A stretch of DNA of 6,091 bases from Actinomycetota bacterium (GCA_022615295.1 JAKEHF010000052.1:1-6091), one strand, 5' to 3'. Shown: positions 1 to 5,651, numbered from the stretch's first letter. Numbers and translations: made by a program. The notes: a model not told the origin generated them from the letters alone.

Positions 1-30
1 GTGATGGTACCGGCTCGAGACGGAACCTCG

Positions 31-51
31 CCAGGGCGCAAAACGCCCAGG
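31..51 (-). terminator. GC hairpin, possible terminator of the minus-strand operon
   Basis: GGGCG (34-38) and CGCCC (44-48) pair around a five-base loop, and CC (31-32) with GG (50-51) extend the stem past one A-A mismatch. On the minus strand it lies about 95 bases beyond the RraB-like stop codon. No T-run follows on either strand, so it is not a canonical intrinsic terminator; GC-rich hairpins without T-runs have been proposed as terminators in Actinobacteria, but this is debated. Confidence 0.25.
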
Positions 52-72
52 TCTCGTGGTGTGGGTCAACCC

Positions 73-94
73 GGGCGGTGGCCTGGCAACGCCC
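73..94 (-). terminator. second GC hairpin with the same stem sequence
   Basis: GGGCG (73-77) and CGCCC (90-94) pair around a twelve-base loop that can form an inner GGCC/GGC pairing. It uses the same five-base arms as the neighbouring hairpin. It lies about 50 bases after the RraB-like stop on the minus strand and lacks a T-run. It may act with the other hairpin in stopping transcription or protecting the mRNA end, or be chance in GC-rich DNA. Confidence 0.2.
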
Positions 95-144
95 ATGAAC
101 GACTCGGAGCGGGCGCTGCTGACGAGACGTCTGCAGCTGGGAGG

Positions 145-588
145 TCAGATCTCGACTTCGAGCCCTTCGTAGTGGCCACCAAGCTCGTCCGTGAGCTCCG
201 TGAAGAAGTCGTCGGCCTTGATCACGGCACGAAGATCGAGGACGGCGTCTCGCTCGAATCGGGCCATCCAGCGATAGGACGACCCGTTCTCCGGTTTGGC
301 GAGCAATACCTCGTATCCGGTGCGTCGCCCCCGGCTGGCGGCCTTGTCGGCCACCTTCTTGGTGTCGAAGTAGACCAGATAGCGGAGCCGTTTGGGCTCG
401 GTCATGTCGGCGCCGGAGTCGATCACCTCGCTGACCACCAAGAGGTCCTTCCAGCGCAAACCCGACCGTGGTGAACGCTCGGTCAGGTCGACGACGATGT
501 CCTCGTCGACCTCTACCTCCACCTCGGCCCCACCGGTGCCACCATCCTTGGTGGCCGCCCCCCGATTCCTACGCCCAAACCAAGCCAT
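145..588 (-). CDS. RraB-domain protein (ribonuclease E inhibitor RraB-like)
   Basis: The product has 147 residues and is soluble, with no signal peptide. Residues 1-20 are basic and Gly-rich, 21-37 alternate acidic and hydrophobic residues, and residues about 44-147 resemble the RraB (regulator of ribonuclease activity B) fold: GLRWKDLLVVSEVIDSGAD, then RLRYLVYFDTKKVADKAA, TGYEVLL, and a final FFTELTDELGGHYEGLE that matches the family's GGEYDGWE-type end. In E. coli RraB binds RNase E and changes its activity; for a protein this distant the partner is unknown, so the role is inference from fold likeness. ATG 588 is preferred over the TTG one codon upstream; no clear ribosome site is seen. It lies 14 nt after the epimerase stop and is the last gene of the minus-strand train in this window. 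The family call rests on motif memory, not a profile search. Confidence 0.7.
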   Translation of the reverse strand: MAWFGRRNRGAATKDGGTGGAEVEVEVDEDIVVDLTERSPRSGLRWKDLLVVSEVIDSGADMTEPKRLRYLVYFDTKKVADKAASRGRRTGYEVLLAKPENGSSYRWMARFERDAVLDLRAVIKADDFFTELTDELGGHYEGLEVEI

Positions 589-602
589 CAAACCAACGAT
601 CC

Positions 603-1574
603 CTAGGCCAAAAGCCCCTCCGTGCGGAACCAGTCTACGACCCTGAGGAAGGTGCTCTCAAGGGGGGTATAGACAAGACCGAGCTCCCGTGTCGCCTTGG
701 AGCCGTCGTAGCGATGGCCGTGGAGAAGGACCCTCACCGACTCAGGACACAGCGGTGGAGGCCGCCCCACGACGCCGTAGAGGGCAACGACCAGGTGACC
801 CAAGGGTCTGAGGAGACCCGGCGGGAGATAGAAGGGAGCGAGACGTCTCCCCATGATCCGGCCCATGACGTCGAGGGCCTCCCTGGTGCTCAGCGTGGCC
901 CCGCTGAGGACGTATCTTCCTCCCGGAGCCCCTTTCTCCGCGGCGAGGAGATGCCCTCGGGCACAGTCGTCTACGTCGACCAGGGAGAAAACGGTGTCTG
1001 CGGCCACCGGAAGGCGGCCCCGGCTGGCGGCGAGCAGGATCCTCCCCGTGCCCGTGGAACGACCCGGACCCTGGACCGAGGCCGGGTTGACACAGACCAC
1101 CTCCAAGTCGCCATTGTCGGCGAGGGCCACCCGCTCCGCCTCGGTCTTGGTCTCTTCGTAGTGCGACAGCGGTGGCCGTTGGCGCGCGGTGTCCTCGGTG
1201 GCGGTTTCTCCTTCGAGCTCTCCCAATGTCACCGCCGACGAGGTGTGTACCAGACGTGTCACCCCGTGACGACGGCTGATCGCGATCACTCGCCGGGTCC
1301 CCCCGACGTTGACACGCCACAGCTCTGCGGGGTCGACGGGGCAGAGGACGTTCATCCCGGCAACATGGAAGACCAGCTCCGCACCCTTGACCAGACGGGT
1401 GAGGGCCTCGTCGTCCGACAGATCCCCGATGACCGGTCTTGCCCCGGATGTAGCCAGACGTGCCGCCGACCGGTCGCTGCGTGCGAGTGCCACCACCTCG
1501 TGGCCGGCCTCGACGAGATGACGGACCACGGCGGCACCGACGACGCCGGACCCCCCGGTGACCCCCACCCTCAC
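603..1574 (-). CDS. NAD(P)-dependent epimerase/reductase (extended SDR)
   Basis: This is an extended short-chain dehydrogenase/reductase of 323 residues. It has the N-terminal Rossmann motif TGGSGVVG (6-13), an acidic residue after beta strand 3 (GDLSD, 50-54), HVAG (70-73), the active-site serines in HTSSA (110-114) and the catalytic pair Tyr139 and Lys143 in YEETK. Arg32 at the end of the second strand hints at NADP, which is inference. NPASVQGPG and SLVDVDDCARGH are typical of the dihydroflavonol reductase/HpnA-like subgroup that acts on sugars or 3-beta-hydroxysteroid-type substrates. The GTG at 1574 is chosen because it directly precedes the Rossmann strand and overlaps the pgsA stop as GTGA; the longer reading frame to 1700 is a pgsA shadow. 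The overlap implies coupled translation with pgsA. The true substrate cannot be told; a lipid- or sugar-linked role is suggested only by context. Confidence 0.9.
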   Translation of the reverse strand: MRVGVTGGSGVVGAAVVRHLVEAGHEVVALARSDRSAARLATSGARPVIGDLSDDEALTRLVKGAELVFHVAGMNVLCPVDPAELWRVNVGGTRRVIAISRRHGVTRLVHTSSAVTLGELEGETATEDTARQRPPLSHYEETKTEAERVALADNGDLEVVCVNPASVQGPGRSTGTGRILLAASRGRLPVAADTVFSLVDVDDCARGHLLAAEKGAPGGRYVLSGATLSTREALDVMGRIMGRRLAPFYLPPGLLRPLGHLVVALYGVVGRPPPLCPESVRVLLHGHRYDGSKATRELGLVYTPLESTFLRVVDWFRTEGLLA

Positions 1575-2140
1575 TTGGCGGCTTCTACCGGCTCGGACCG
1601 GATGACCTCCCAGAACGAGGCGAGATAGCCCCACGCCGAGCCCACGGTGACGATCACCGCCACCAGCATCACCCACTGGTCGAGATACCAGGGCCCCCAC
1701 CTGTCGGGGAGGCGCACACAGGCGAGGATGATGACGACGTACTGGGTGAATGCCTTTGCCTTGCCCCAGGTGGACGGTTTGATAAGCCCGCCCTTCTGTG
1801 CCACCACCCCTCTCAGGGCCATCACCGTGAACTCCCGGAAGATGATGATCGAAGCGGGCCAGATGGAGATGCGGTCCACCGAGACCAGGGCAAGAAGGAC
1901 CCCGGTGACCAGGATCTTGTCCGCGGTGGTGTCGAGGAAGGCCCCGAGGGTGGTCCCGCCGCTGGTCCTCCTGGCGACATAGCCGTCGAGGAAGTCGGTG
2001 AACGAGGTGATCCCGAAGAGGACCGCGGCGATGGCGAAGTGGTGATCTATCCGGTCGGCGCGGATGAACGACATGATGGGGATCGTCATCGCCACCCTGA
2101 ACAGCGCCAGGGCGTCCGGCACGGGGAAACCACGACTCAC
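1571..2140 (-). CDS. pgsA: CDP-diacylglycerol-glycerol-3-phosphate 3-phosphatidyltransferase
   Basis: PgsA is an integral membrane enzyme that joins CDP-diacylglycerol and sn-glycerol 3-phosphate to give phosphatidylglycerol phosphate and CMP, the committed step to phosphatidylglycerol and cardiolipin. The 189-residue length is typical. The CDP-alcohol phosphotransferase motif D-x2-DG-x2-AR-x8-G-x3-D-x3-D is exact, with Asp49, Asp52, Gly53, Ala56, Arg57, Gly66, Asp70 and Asp74. Further PgsA-type features are the PDALALFR start region, FREFTVMALRG and WGKAKAFTQ. Hydrophobic stretches around 35-48, 76-102, 124-140 and 152-175 fit several membrane helices. The GTG at 2140 is the likely start; GTG 2122 is possible and shorter by six residues. 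It follows glpK after 33 nt and overlaps the next gene by four bases. Glycerol 3-phosphate acceptor use is inferred from these motifs; another CDP-alcohol transferase specificity is less likely. Confidence 0.93.
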   Translation of the reverse strand: MSRGFPVPDALALFRVAMTIPIMSFIRADRIDHHFAIAAVLFGITSFTDFLDGYVARRTSGGTTLGAFLDTTADKILVTGVLLALVSVDRISIWPASIIIFREFTVMALRGVVAQKGGLIKPSTWGKAKAFTQYVVIILACVRLPDRWGPWYLDQWVMLVAVIVTVGSAWGYLASFWEVIRSEPVEAAK

Positions 2141-2173
2141 CAGGCGATCATAAGCGTTGGGTGGGGCCGGGGC

Positions 2174-3664
2174 TCAGACCCAGTCGAAGGAGCGTCGGAC
2201 AGCCTCGTGCCAACGCCGGAGAAGACGCTCCCGCTCCGCTCCTGCCAGGTGGGGAGCCCATCTCCGGTCCTCCGACCAGAGCTGTCTCAGCTCATCGAGC
2301 CCGGACCAAACCCCCACTGCGAGCCCGGCGGCATAGGCAGCGCCCAGAGCAGTGGTCTCGGTGGTCGTGGGCCGGACCACGTCGACGCCGAGGATGTCCG
2401 CTTGGAACTGCATGAGGAGTTCGTTGCCGGTCATCCCCCCGTCGACACGTAGCTCGCCGAGAAGCACCCCGGAGTCGGCGGTCATAGCCTTCAGGATGTC
2501 GCTCGTCTGGAAGGCCGTCGATTCCAACGCCGCCCGGGCGAGATGGTGACGGTTGCTGAAACGGGTGAGACCGGTGATCACCCCTCGGGCGTCCGGTCGC
2601 CAGTAGGGGGCGAAGAGCCCCGAGAAGGCGGGGACTAGGTAGACGTCGCCGTTGTCCTCGACCCCCCGGGCCACCTCCTCGATCTCGGAGCTGTCGGCGA
2701 TGATGCCCAGGTTCTCGGCGAGCCACTGCACCAGGGAGCCGGTGACCGCGACCGAACCCTCGAGCGCATACTGGGTGGGCTGACCACTGATCCTGTGAGC
2801 CACCGTCGTGAGCAGACCCGAGCCGGAGTGGATCGGGATCGTGCCGGTGGCCATGAGCATGAAGTTGCCGGTGCCGTAGGTGTTCTTGACCTCACCGGGG
2901 GAGAAGCAGGTCTGGCCGAAGAGAGCTGCTTGCTGGTCGCCGAGGATCGCGGTGAGGGGGACTCCTTCCAATGGGCCGGAGCACACCCCGATCGTGCCCA
3001 CCGAGTCGACGATCTCGGGAAGCATGTGGACCGGGACCCCGATCTCGGCGGCGAGGTCGGAGTCCCAGGCCGTGGTGGCCAGGTCGAGGAGCAGGGTGCG
3101 GGAAGCGTTGCCGGGGTCGGTGACGTGACGACCGCCCTCGGGCCCACCCGTCAGGTTCCACGCCAGCCAAGTGTCGATAGTGCCAAAGACCACCTCGCCT
3201 CGTGCTGCCCGGTCGCCGAGATCGTGCTCGTCGATGAGCCAGCGCAGCTTGGGGCCGGAGAAGTAGGTGGCCAGGGGGAGACCGGTGCGGCTCCGGAACC
3301 GGTCGGGACCCTCGCTCCCCGCCAGCCTCTGGCACAGGTCGGCGGTCCTCGTGTCCTGCCACACCACGGCGTTGGCCAGGGGTTGGCCCGTGCCCGGGTC
3401 CCAGACCACCGTCGTCTCCCGCTGGTTGGTGATGCCCACCGCCGCCAGGTCGGCCGGGGTCAGGGAGGCCTTGGCCAGCGTCTCGGCGATCACCTCCACC
3501 GTACGCTCCCATATCTCGATGGGGTCGTGCTCCACCCATCCCGGCCGGGGAAAGACCTGGTTGTGGGGCCTCTGCGCCATGGCGACCACGCCGCCGTTTG
3601 CGTCGTAGACCATGAACCGCGTCGACGTGGTCCCCTGATCGATGGCCCCGACGTGCTCAGCCAT
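2174..3664 (-). CDS. glpK: glycerol kinase (FGGY family)
   Basis: GlpK phosphorylates glycerol with ATP to give sn-glycerol 3-phosphate, trapping it in the cell. The product is 496 residues against 502 for the E. coli enzyme. The N-terminal actin-like domain (about 1-252) starts with AIDQGTTSTR (7-16) and carries the glycerol-binding residues Arg82 and Glu83 in NQRETTVVW, Tyr134 in the first FGGY signature (134-146) and Asp243 in GDQQAALFGQ. The C-terminal domain has NTYGTG (261-266), the second FGGY signature at 361-381, VDGGMTGN (407-414) and TALGAAYAAGL (438-448). ATG 3664 fits the family N-terminus; a further 25 in-frame codons upstream lie inside pth and are not family-like. GGGG five bases upstream is a weak ribosome site. 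The E. coli fructose-1,6-bisphosphate contact Arg236 corresponds to Gly234, and the enterococcal phospho-His to Ala196. No glpF or glpD is adjacent. Confidence 0.96.
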   Translation of the reverse strand: MAEHVGAIDQGTTSTRFMVYDANGGVVAMAQRPHNQVFPRPGWVEHDPIEIWERTVEVIAETLAKASLTPADLAAVGITNQRETTVVWDPGTGQPLANAVVWQDTRTADLCQRLAGSEGPDRFRSRTGLPLATYFSGPKLRWLIDEHDLGDRAARGEVVFGTIDTWLAWNLTGGPEGGRHVTDPGNASRTLLLDLATTAWDSDLAAEIGVPVHMLPEIVDSVGTIGVCSGPLEGVPLTAILGDQQAALFGQTCFSPGEVKNTYGTGNFMLMATGTIPIHSGSGLLTTVAHRISGQPTQYALEGSVAVTGSLVQWLAENLGIIADSSEIEEVARGVEDNGDVYLVPAFSGLFAPYWRPDARGVITGLTRFSNRHHLARAALESTAFQTSDILKAMTADSGVLLGELRVDGGMTGNELLMQFQADILGVDVVRPTTTETTALGAAYAAGLAVGVWSGLDELRQLWSEDRRWAPHLAGAERERLLRRWHEAVRRSFDWV

Positions 3665-4214
3665 CACGACCCCGATGGGCCGCCAGCTCCTGAGCTCGGG
3701 CGCGGTCGATGAGCCAGCGCTCGACGACCTCTGCTCCATCGGAGACCAGATCGGGCACCTCGGCCTGCTCGGTGCGGGTGAACCTCCTCAGGACGTGATC
3801 TGCGGGGTCGACACCCGCCGGGGGGCGGCCGACTCCCACCTTGAGACGGGAGAACTCGGTGGCGCCCAGGGCCTTCTCCACTGATCTGACGCCGTTGTGG
3901 CCCCCGCTGCCACCTCCCACCTGGACACGGAGACGGCCGAAATCGAGGTCGATGTCGTCATGAATGACGAGGAGGTCCTCGACCGGGGTCTTCCAGTAGT
4001 CGAGGACCGCACGGACCACCCGGCCCGACTCGTTCATGTGGCTGGCGGGTGCCACCAAGAGGGCGTTGCCGTGACGAGCGGAGAGCGCACCGATCCGGGA
4101 CGGGCTCCTCCCCAGCTCGACACCGCCCCGTGCCGCCACCCGCGCCAGGACCTCGTACCCGATGTTGTGTCTGGTCCCTTCGTAGTCGCGGCCCGGGTTC
4201 CGCAGACCCACCAC
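3657..4214 (-). CDS. pth: peptidyl-tRNA hydrolase (bacterial Pth type)
   Basis: Pth cleaves the ester bond of peptidyl-tRNAs dropped by stalled ribosomes, recycling tRNA in the cytosol. With GTG 4214 as start the product is 185 residues, normal for the family. Conserved active-site residues are all present: Asn6 (in RNPG), His16 (TRHN, the catalytic base), Asn61 (MNESG), Asp86 (IHDDIDL) and Asn107 (GGHNGV), followed by VGVGRPP. The start is ambiguous. GTG 4211 is one codon shorter and has AGG five bases upstream; an in-frame GTG at 4274 would add 20 residues inside rplY but these are low-complexity frame shadow. The normally invariant GLGNPG reads GLRNPG here. A hairpin with the rplY stop codon in its loop lies directly upstream. 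The stop codon overlaps the glpK start by 8 nt, so the two are probably translationally coupled. Confidence 0.95.
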   Translation of the reverse strand: MVGLRNPGRDYEGTRHNIGYEVLARVAARGGVELGRSPSRIGALSARHGNALLVAPASHMNESGRVVRAVLDYWKTPVEDLLVIHDDIDLDFGRLRVQVGGGSGGHNGVRSVEKALGATEFSRLKVGVGRPPAGVDPADHVLRRFTRTEQAEVPDLVSDGAEVVERWLIDRARAQELAAHRGRDG

Positions 4215-4219
4215 GACCT

Positions 4220-4237
4220 GGAGGGGCTCAGCCCTCC
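4220..4237 (-). other. hairpin with the rplY stop codon in its loop, before pth
   Basis: The minus-strand transcript reads GGAGGGC-UGA-GCCCCUCC, a seven-pair GC-rich stem with one bulged C and the UGA stop of rplY as the loop. The left arm contains GGAGG, which could act as a ribosome site for pth but is 18 bases from GTG 4214 unless folding brings it closer. A ribosome finishing rplY would melt the stem, so coupling of pth translation to rplY is plausible. This is inference from the sequence alone. Confidence 0.4.
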
Positions 4238-4893
4238 CCGTCGGCTGCCGGCTCCGTGGTCTCCTCAGCCTCACTCTCCACCGGCTCCTCTCCGGCCTCG
4301 GCGGCCTCCTCTTCTGCCGGCTCCTCGACCACTTCGGCCGCTGGAGCGGTGATCGACATGACCACGGTCTCGGGGTCGTCGAGATAGGTGACACCTTCGA
4401 CCTCGGGGAGATCGGCGACCCGGCGAGACGCCCCCAGCTCGACGTCGGACACCTCCAGCTCGATGAAGGGAGGAATGGCGGTGGGCAGGGCCTCGATCGA
4501 CACATGGGTACGTGCCGGGCTGAAGACACCCCCCTCCTTGACGCCGATCGGGGACCCCTCGAAGTGGATGGCCACCTCGGCATGGACCGTCTGGTTGAGG
4601 TCGACCTTGACAAAGTCGACGTGTCGGTACTCGTTGCGGTAGGGGTGTCTCTCGATCATCCGAGCCATCGTCGTCAGCGACTGGCCCCCGTCGATCTCGA
4701 GGCTGATGATGGCATTGGACCCCGACTCGGTATGCAGCGCCACATGGAGGTCGTGGGCATCAACGGCCACCGCCATCGGCTCGAGACCGTCGCCGTAGAC
4801 GATGGCGGGGACCAGACCCTGACGGCGGACACGACGCGACGAACGCGAACCCGGTGTCCGCCCGGTCCGGGCGCGCAAGGTGACCTGTGACAT
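4228..4893 (-). CDS. rplY: 50S ribosomal protein L25/general stress protein Ctc
   Basis: This is the 5S rRNA-binding protein of the large ribosomal subunit, in the long Ctc/TL5 form. The product is 221 residues. Residues 1 to about 93 form the L25 domain that binds 5S rRNA; it includes the conserved region RRQGLVPAIVYG (23-34) and the HPYRNEYRHVDF stretch. Residues about 95-185 form the C-terminal beta domain of TL5/Ctc proteins, with EGSPIGVKEGG near its start. The last 35-40 residues are a low-complexity tail dominated by Glu and Ala, common in actinobacterial and related homologues. ATG 4893 is chosen because AAGGAG lies just upstream and the known family start MSQVTL-like follows; the TTG 11 codons upstream would read through the ribosome site. 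Peptidyl-tRNA hydrolase follows after 13 nt, a widely conserved adjacency. The name ctc is equally suitable. Confidence 0.95.
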   Translation of the reverse strand: MSQVTLRARTGRTPGSRSSRRVRRQGLVPAIVYGDGLEPMAVAVDAHDLHVALHTESGSNAIISLEIDGGQSLTTMARMIERHPYRNEYRHVDFVKVDLNQTVHAEVAIHFEGSPIGVKEGGVFSPARTHVSIEALPTAIPPFIELEVSDVELGASRRVADLPEVEGVTYLDDPETVVMSITAPAAEVVEEPAEEEAAEAGEEPVESEAEETTEPAADGEG

Positions 4894-4896
4894 AGA

Positions 4897-4902
4897 CTCC
4901 TT
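4897..4902 (-). promoter_or_regulatory. ribosome binding site of rplY
   Basis: AAGGAG on the minus strand ends three bases before ATG 4893. It is the clearest Shine-Dalgarno sequence in the window and decides the start of L25, since the in-frame TTG at 4926 would place it inside the coding region. The spacing is short for this element. Confidence 0.7.
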
Positions 4903-4917
4903 GACCGAAGACGAGGT

Positions 4918-4943
4918 GGCCGCCAATTATGGCCGTGGCGGCC
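4918..4943. repeat. perfect 8-bp inverted repeat around the candidate rplY -10 element
   Basis: GGCCGCCA at 4918-4925 is the exact reverse complement of TGGCGGCC at 4936-4943, with ten bases between. The centre covers the CATAAT element and the hydrolase stop codon. It could be an operator for a repressor of the rplY promoter, or an RNA hairpin at the 3' end of the hydrolase message. There is no T-run after it on the minus strand; the plus strand has CTTTT just after, but no plus-strand gene ends here. Confidence 0.5.
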
Positions 4944-4955
4944 GACTTTTGCCAG
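4926..4955 (-). promoter_or_regulatory. candidate sigma-70-type promoter for rplY and downstream genes
   Basis: On the minus strand, CATAAT (4931-4926, five of six to TATAAT) is preceded at an 18-base spacing by CTGGCA (4955-4950, four of six to TTGACA). Transcription would begin near 4919, leaving a short leader of about 25 bases containing the AAGGAG ribosome site of rplY. The -10 element overlaps the TAA stop of the hydrolase. It would give the translation and lipid genes expression independent of the hydrolase. Such short matches can be chance, but this is an AT-rich spot in a GC-rich region. Confidence 0.45.
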
Positions 4956-5613
4956 ACCCGAGACCGCCGATCCAGACGGCCGTGCGCTCCACCAGATGCC
5001 GCGCCATCGACGCTTCCGTCCACCCACCGCCCCGTGGCGTGTGGCCGGCGCCCTCGAGGATCTCGACGGTCACGCCCGGAAGCGAGGCGACATGGGTCTC
5101 GAACAGGTCCATCCGGGCCAGGGCGTCCCGGGTGCCCTGGAAGAAGAGCATTGGGGCGCGCACGTCCGCGAGATGGTCGGCACGGAGCCGGTCCGGGCTG
5201 CCCGGGGGGTGGAGGGGATAGGCGTAGAGGACGAGCCCAGCCGTCTCCCGGCCGCCGGCGGCCAGGTAGGTCGCCATCCGGCCCCCCATCGACCGCCCGG
5301 CGAGGAAGAGCCGATCGACCAGACCCGCCAGCCGCTCCGCGGCCGCCTGATGGCACTCCAGGAGACGTGGTGTCGGATCCGGCCGACGCGAGCCTCTCTC
5401 GGAGTAGGGGTAGTTGAACGTGAGGACCGTGTACCCGGCGTCGGCGAGCCCGTCACGCAACAGCGTAATGAACGGATGGTCCTGGTTGGTTCCGGCGCCG
5501 TGGGCGAGGAGGATCCCGTCCCGGCCCGAGCCGACGAGACGGCCGCTCACCGTCCCACCCGGCCAACCGATCTCGAGCACCTCCACGGGGCCATTGTTGT
5601 CGTCGAACCACAA
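4927..5613 (-). CDS. alpha/beta hydrolase of the KANL3/Tex30 (dienelactone hydrolase-like) type
   Basis: This is a compact single-domain alpha/beta hydrolase of up to 228 residues, with no signal peptide or membrane segment, so probably cytosolic. Counting from TTG 5613, the oxyanion-loop region is LLAHGAGTNQDHPF (35-48), the nucleophile elbow is GRSMGG with Ser108, the likely acid is Asp163 in QGTRDAL, and the base is His191 in GAGHTPRG. The AHGAG plus NYPYSERG pattern is typical of the KANL3/Tex30-like group. The substrate cannot be told from sequence; esterase or thioesterase activity is inference. The start is uncertain: TTG 5613 is the longest, and GTG 5586 or GTG 5580 would remove 9 or 11 residues that lie before the conserved core. 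None has a good ribosome site. Its TAA stop lies 33 nt before the L25 start and overlaps a candidate promoter. Confidence 0.85.
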   Translation of the reverse strand: MWFDDNNGPVEVLEIGWPGGTVSGRLVGSGRDGILLAHGAGTNQDHPFITLLRDGLADAGYTVLTFNYPYSERGSRRPDPTPRLLECHQAAAERLAGLVDRLFLAGRSMGGRMATYLAAGGRETAGLVLYAYPLHPPGSPDRLRADHLADVRAPMLFFQGTRDALARMDLFETHVASLPGVTVEILEGAGHTPRGGGWTEASMARHLVERTAVWIGGLGSGKSRPPRP

Positions 5614-5639
5614 CGGGCGGTCCCGGGCCGGCCGCGGTT

Positions 5640-5645
5640 TACCGT
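5640..5645 (+). promoter_or_regulatory. candidate -10 element for a leaderless pgl transcript
   Basis: TACCGT fits the TANNNT pattern of actinobacterial -10 elements and ends seven bases before the A of ATG 5652, the spacing expected when transcription starts at the start codon itself. There is no recognisable -35 element and no Shine-Dalgarno sequence for pgl, which fits a leaderless message. The pattern is short, so chance is a real alternative. Confidence 0.35.
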
Positions 5646-5651
5646 GTGCCG

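Larger units (their letters stand above)
1..144. other. non-coding stretch downstream of the RraB-like gene
   Basis: I see no convincing gene here. The plus strand has an open frame from base 5 to the stop at 170-172 without a family-like sequence, and the minus strand frames are short. No tRNA T-loop motif is visible. The stretch contains two GC hairpins described separately, and is best read as the 3' end of the minus-strand operon. The tail of a gene lying beyond the left edge cannot be excluded. Confidence 0.5.

Noticed and set aside
61..130. Possible tRNA or small RNA suggested by the GC hairpins
   Set aside because: There is no T-loop consensus, no cloverleaf arm spacing and no CCA-type end, and no known small RNA core was recognised.
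468..1628. Plus-strand open frame of 386 codons antisense to the epimerase and the end of pgsA
   Set aside because: It is Arg/Pro/Gly-rich without family motifs and mirrors a well-supported minus-strand gene; long antisense frames are expected in GC-rich DNA.
1575..1700. Extension of the epimerase upstream to 1700
   Set aside because: The 42 extra residues lie inside pgsA and precede the Rossmann motif without similarity; the GTGA overlap start at 1574 fits better.
2795..3712. Plus-strand open frame of 305 codons antisense to glpK
   Set aside because: It has no recognisable domain, and the opposite strand encodes a full-length glycerol kinase with all motifs.
3665..3739. Extension of GlpK by 25 residues to 3739
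   Set aside because: It overlaps the C-terminal coding region of pth and is not seen in GlpK proteins, which start a few residues before the AIDQGTTS motif.
4228..4350. Glu/Ala-rich tail of L25 as a possible novel domain
   Set aside because: Acidic low-complexity C-terminal tails are common in long-form L25/Ctc proteins, so this is ordinary.
4215..4613. Extension of Pth upstream to 4613, giving a 318-residue protein
   Set aside because: The added residues are an Arg/Ser/Pro-rich shadow of rplY in another frame, and Pth homologues begin next to the GLxNPG motif.
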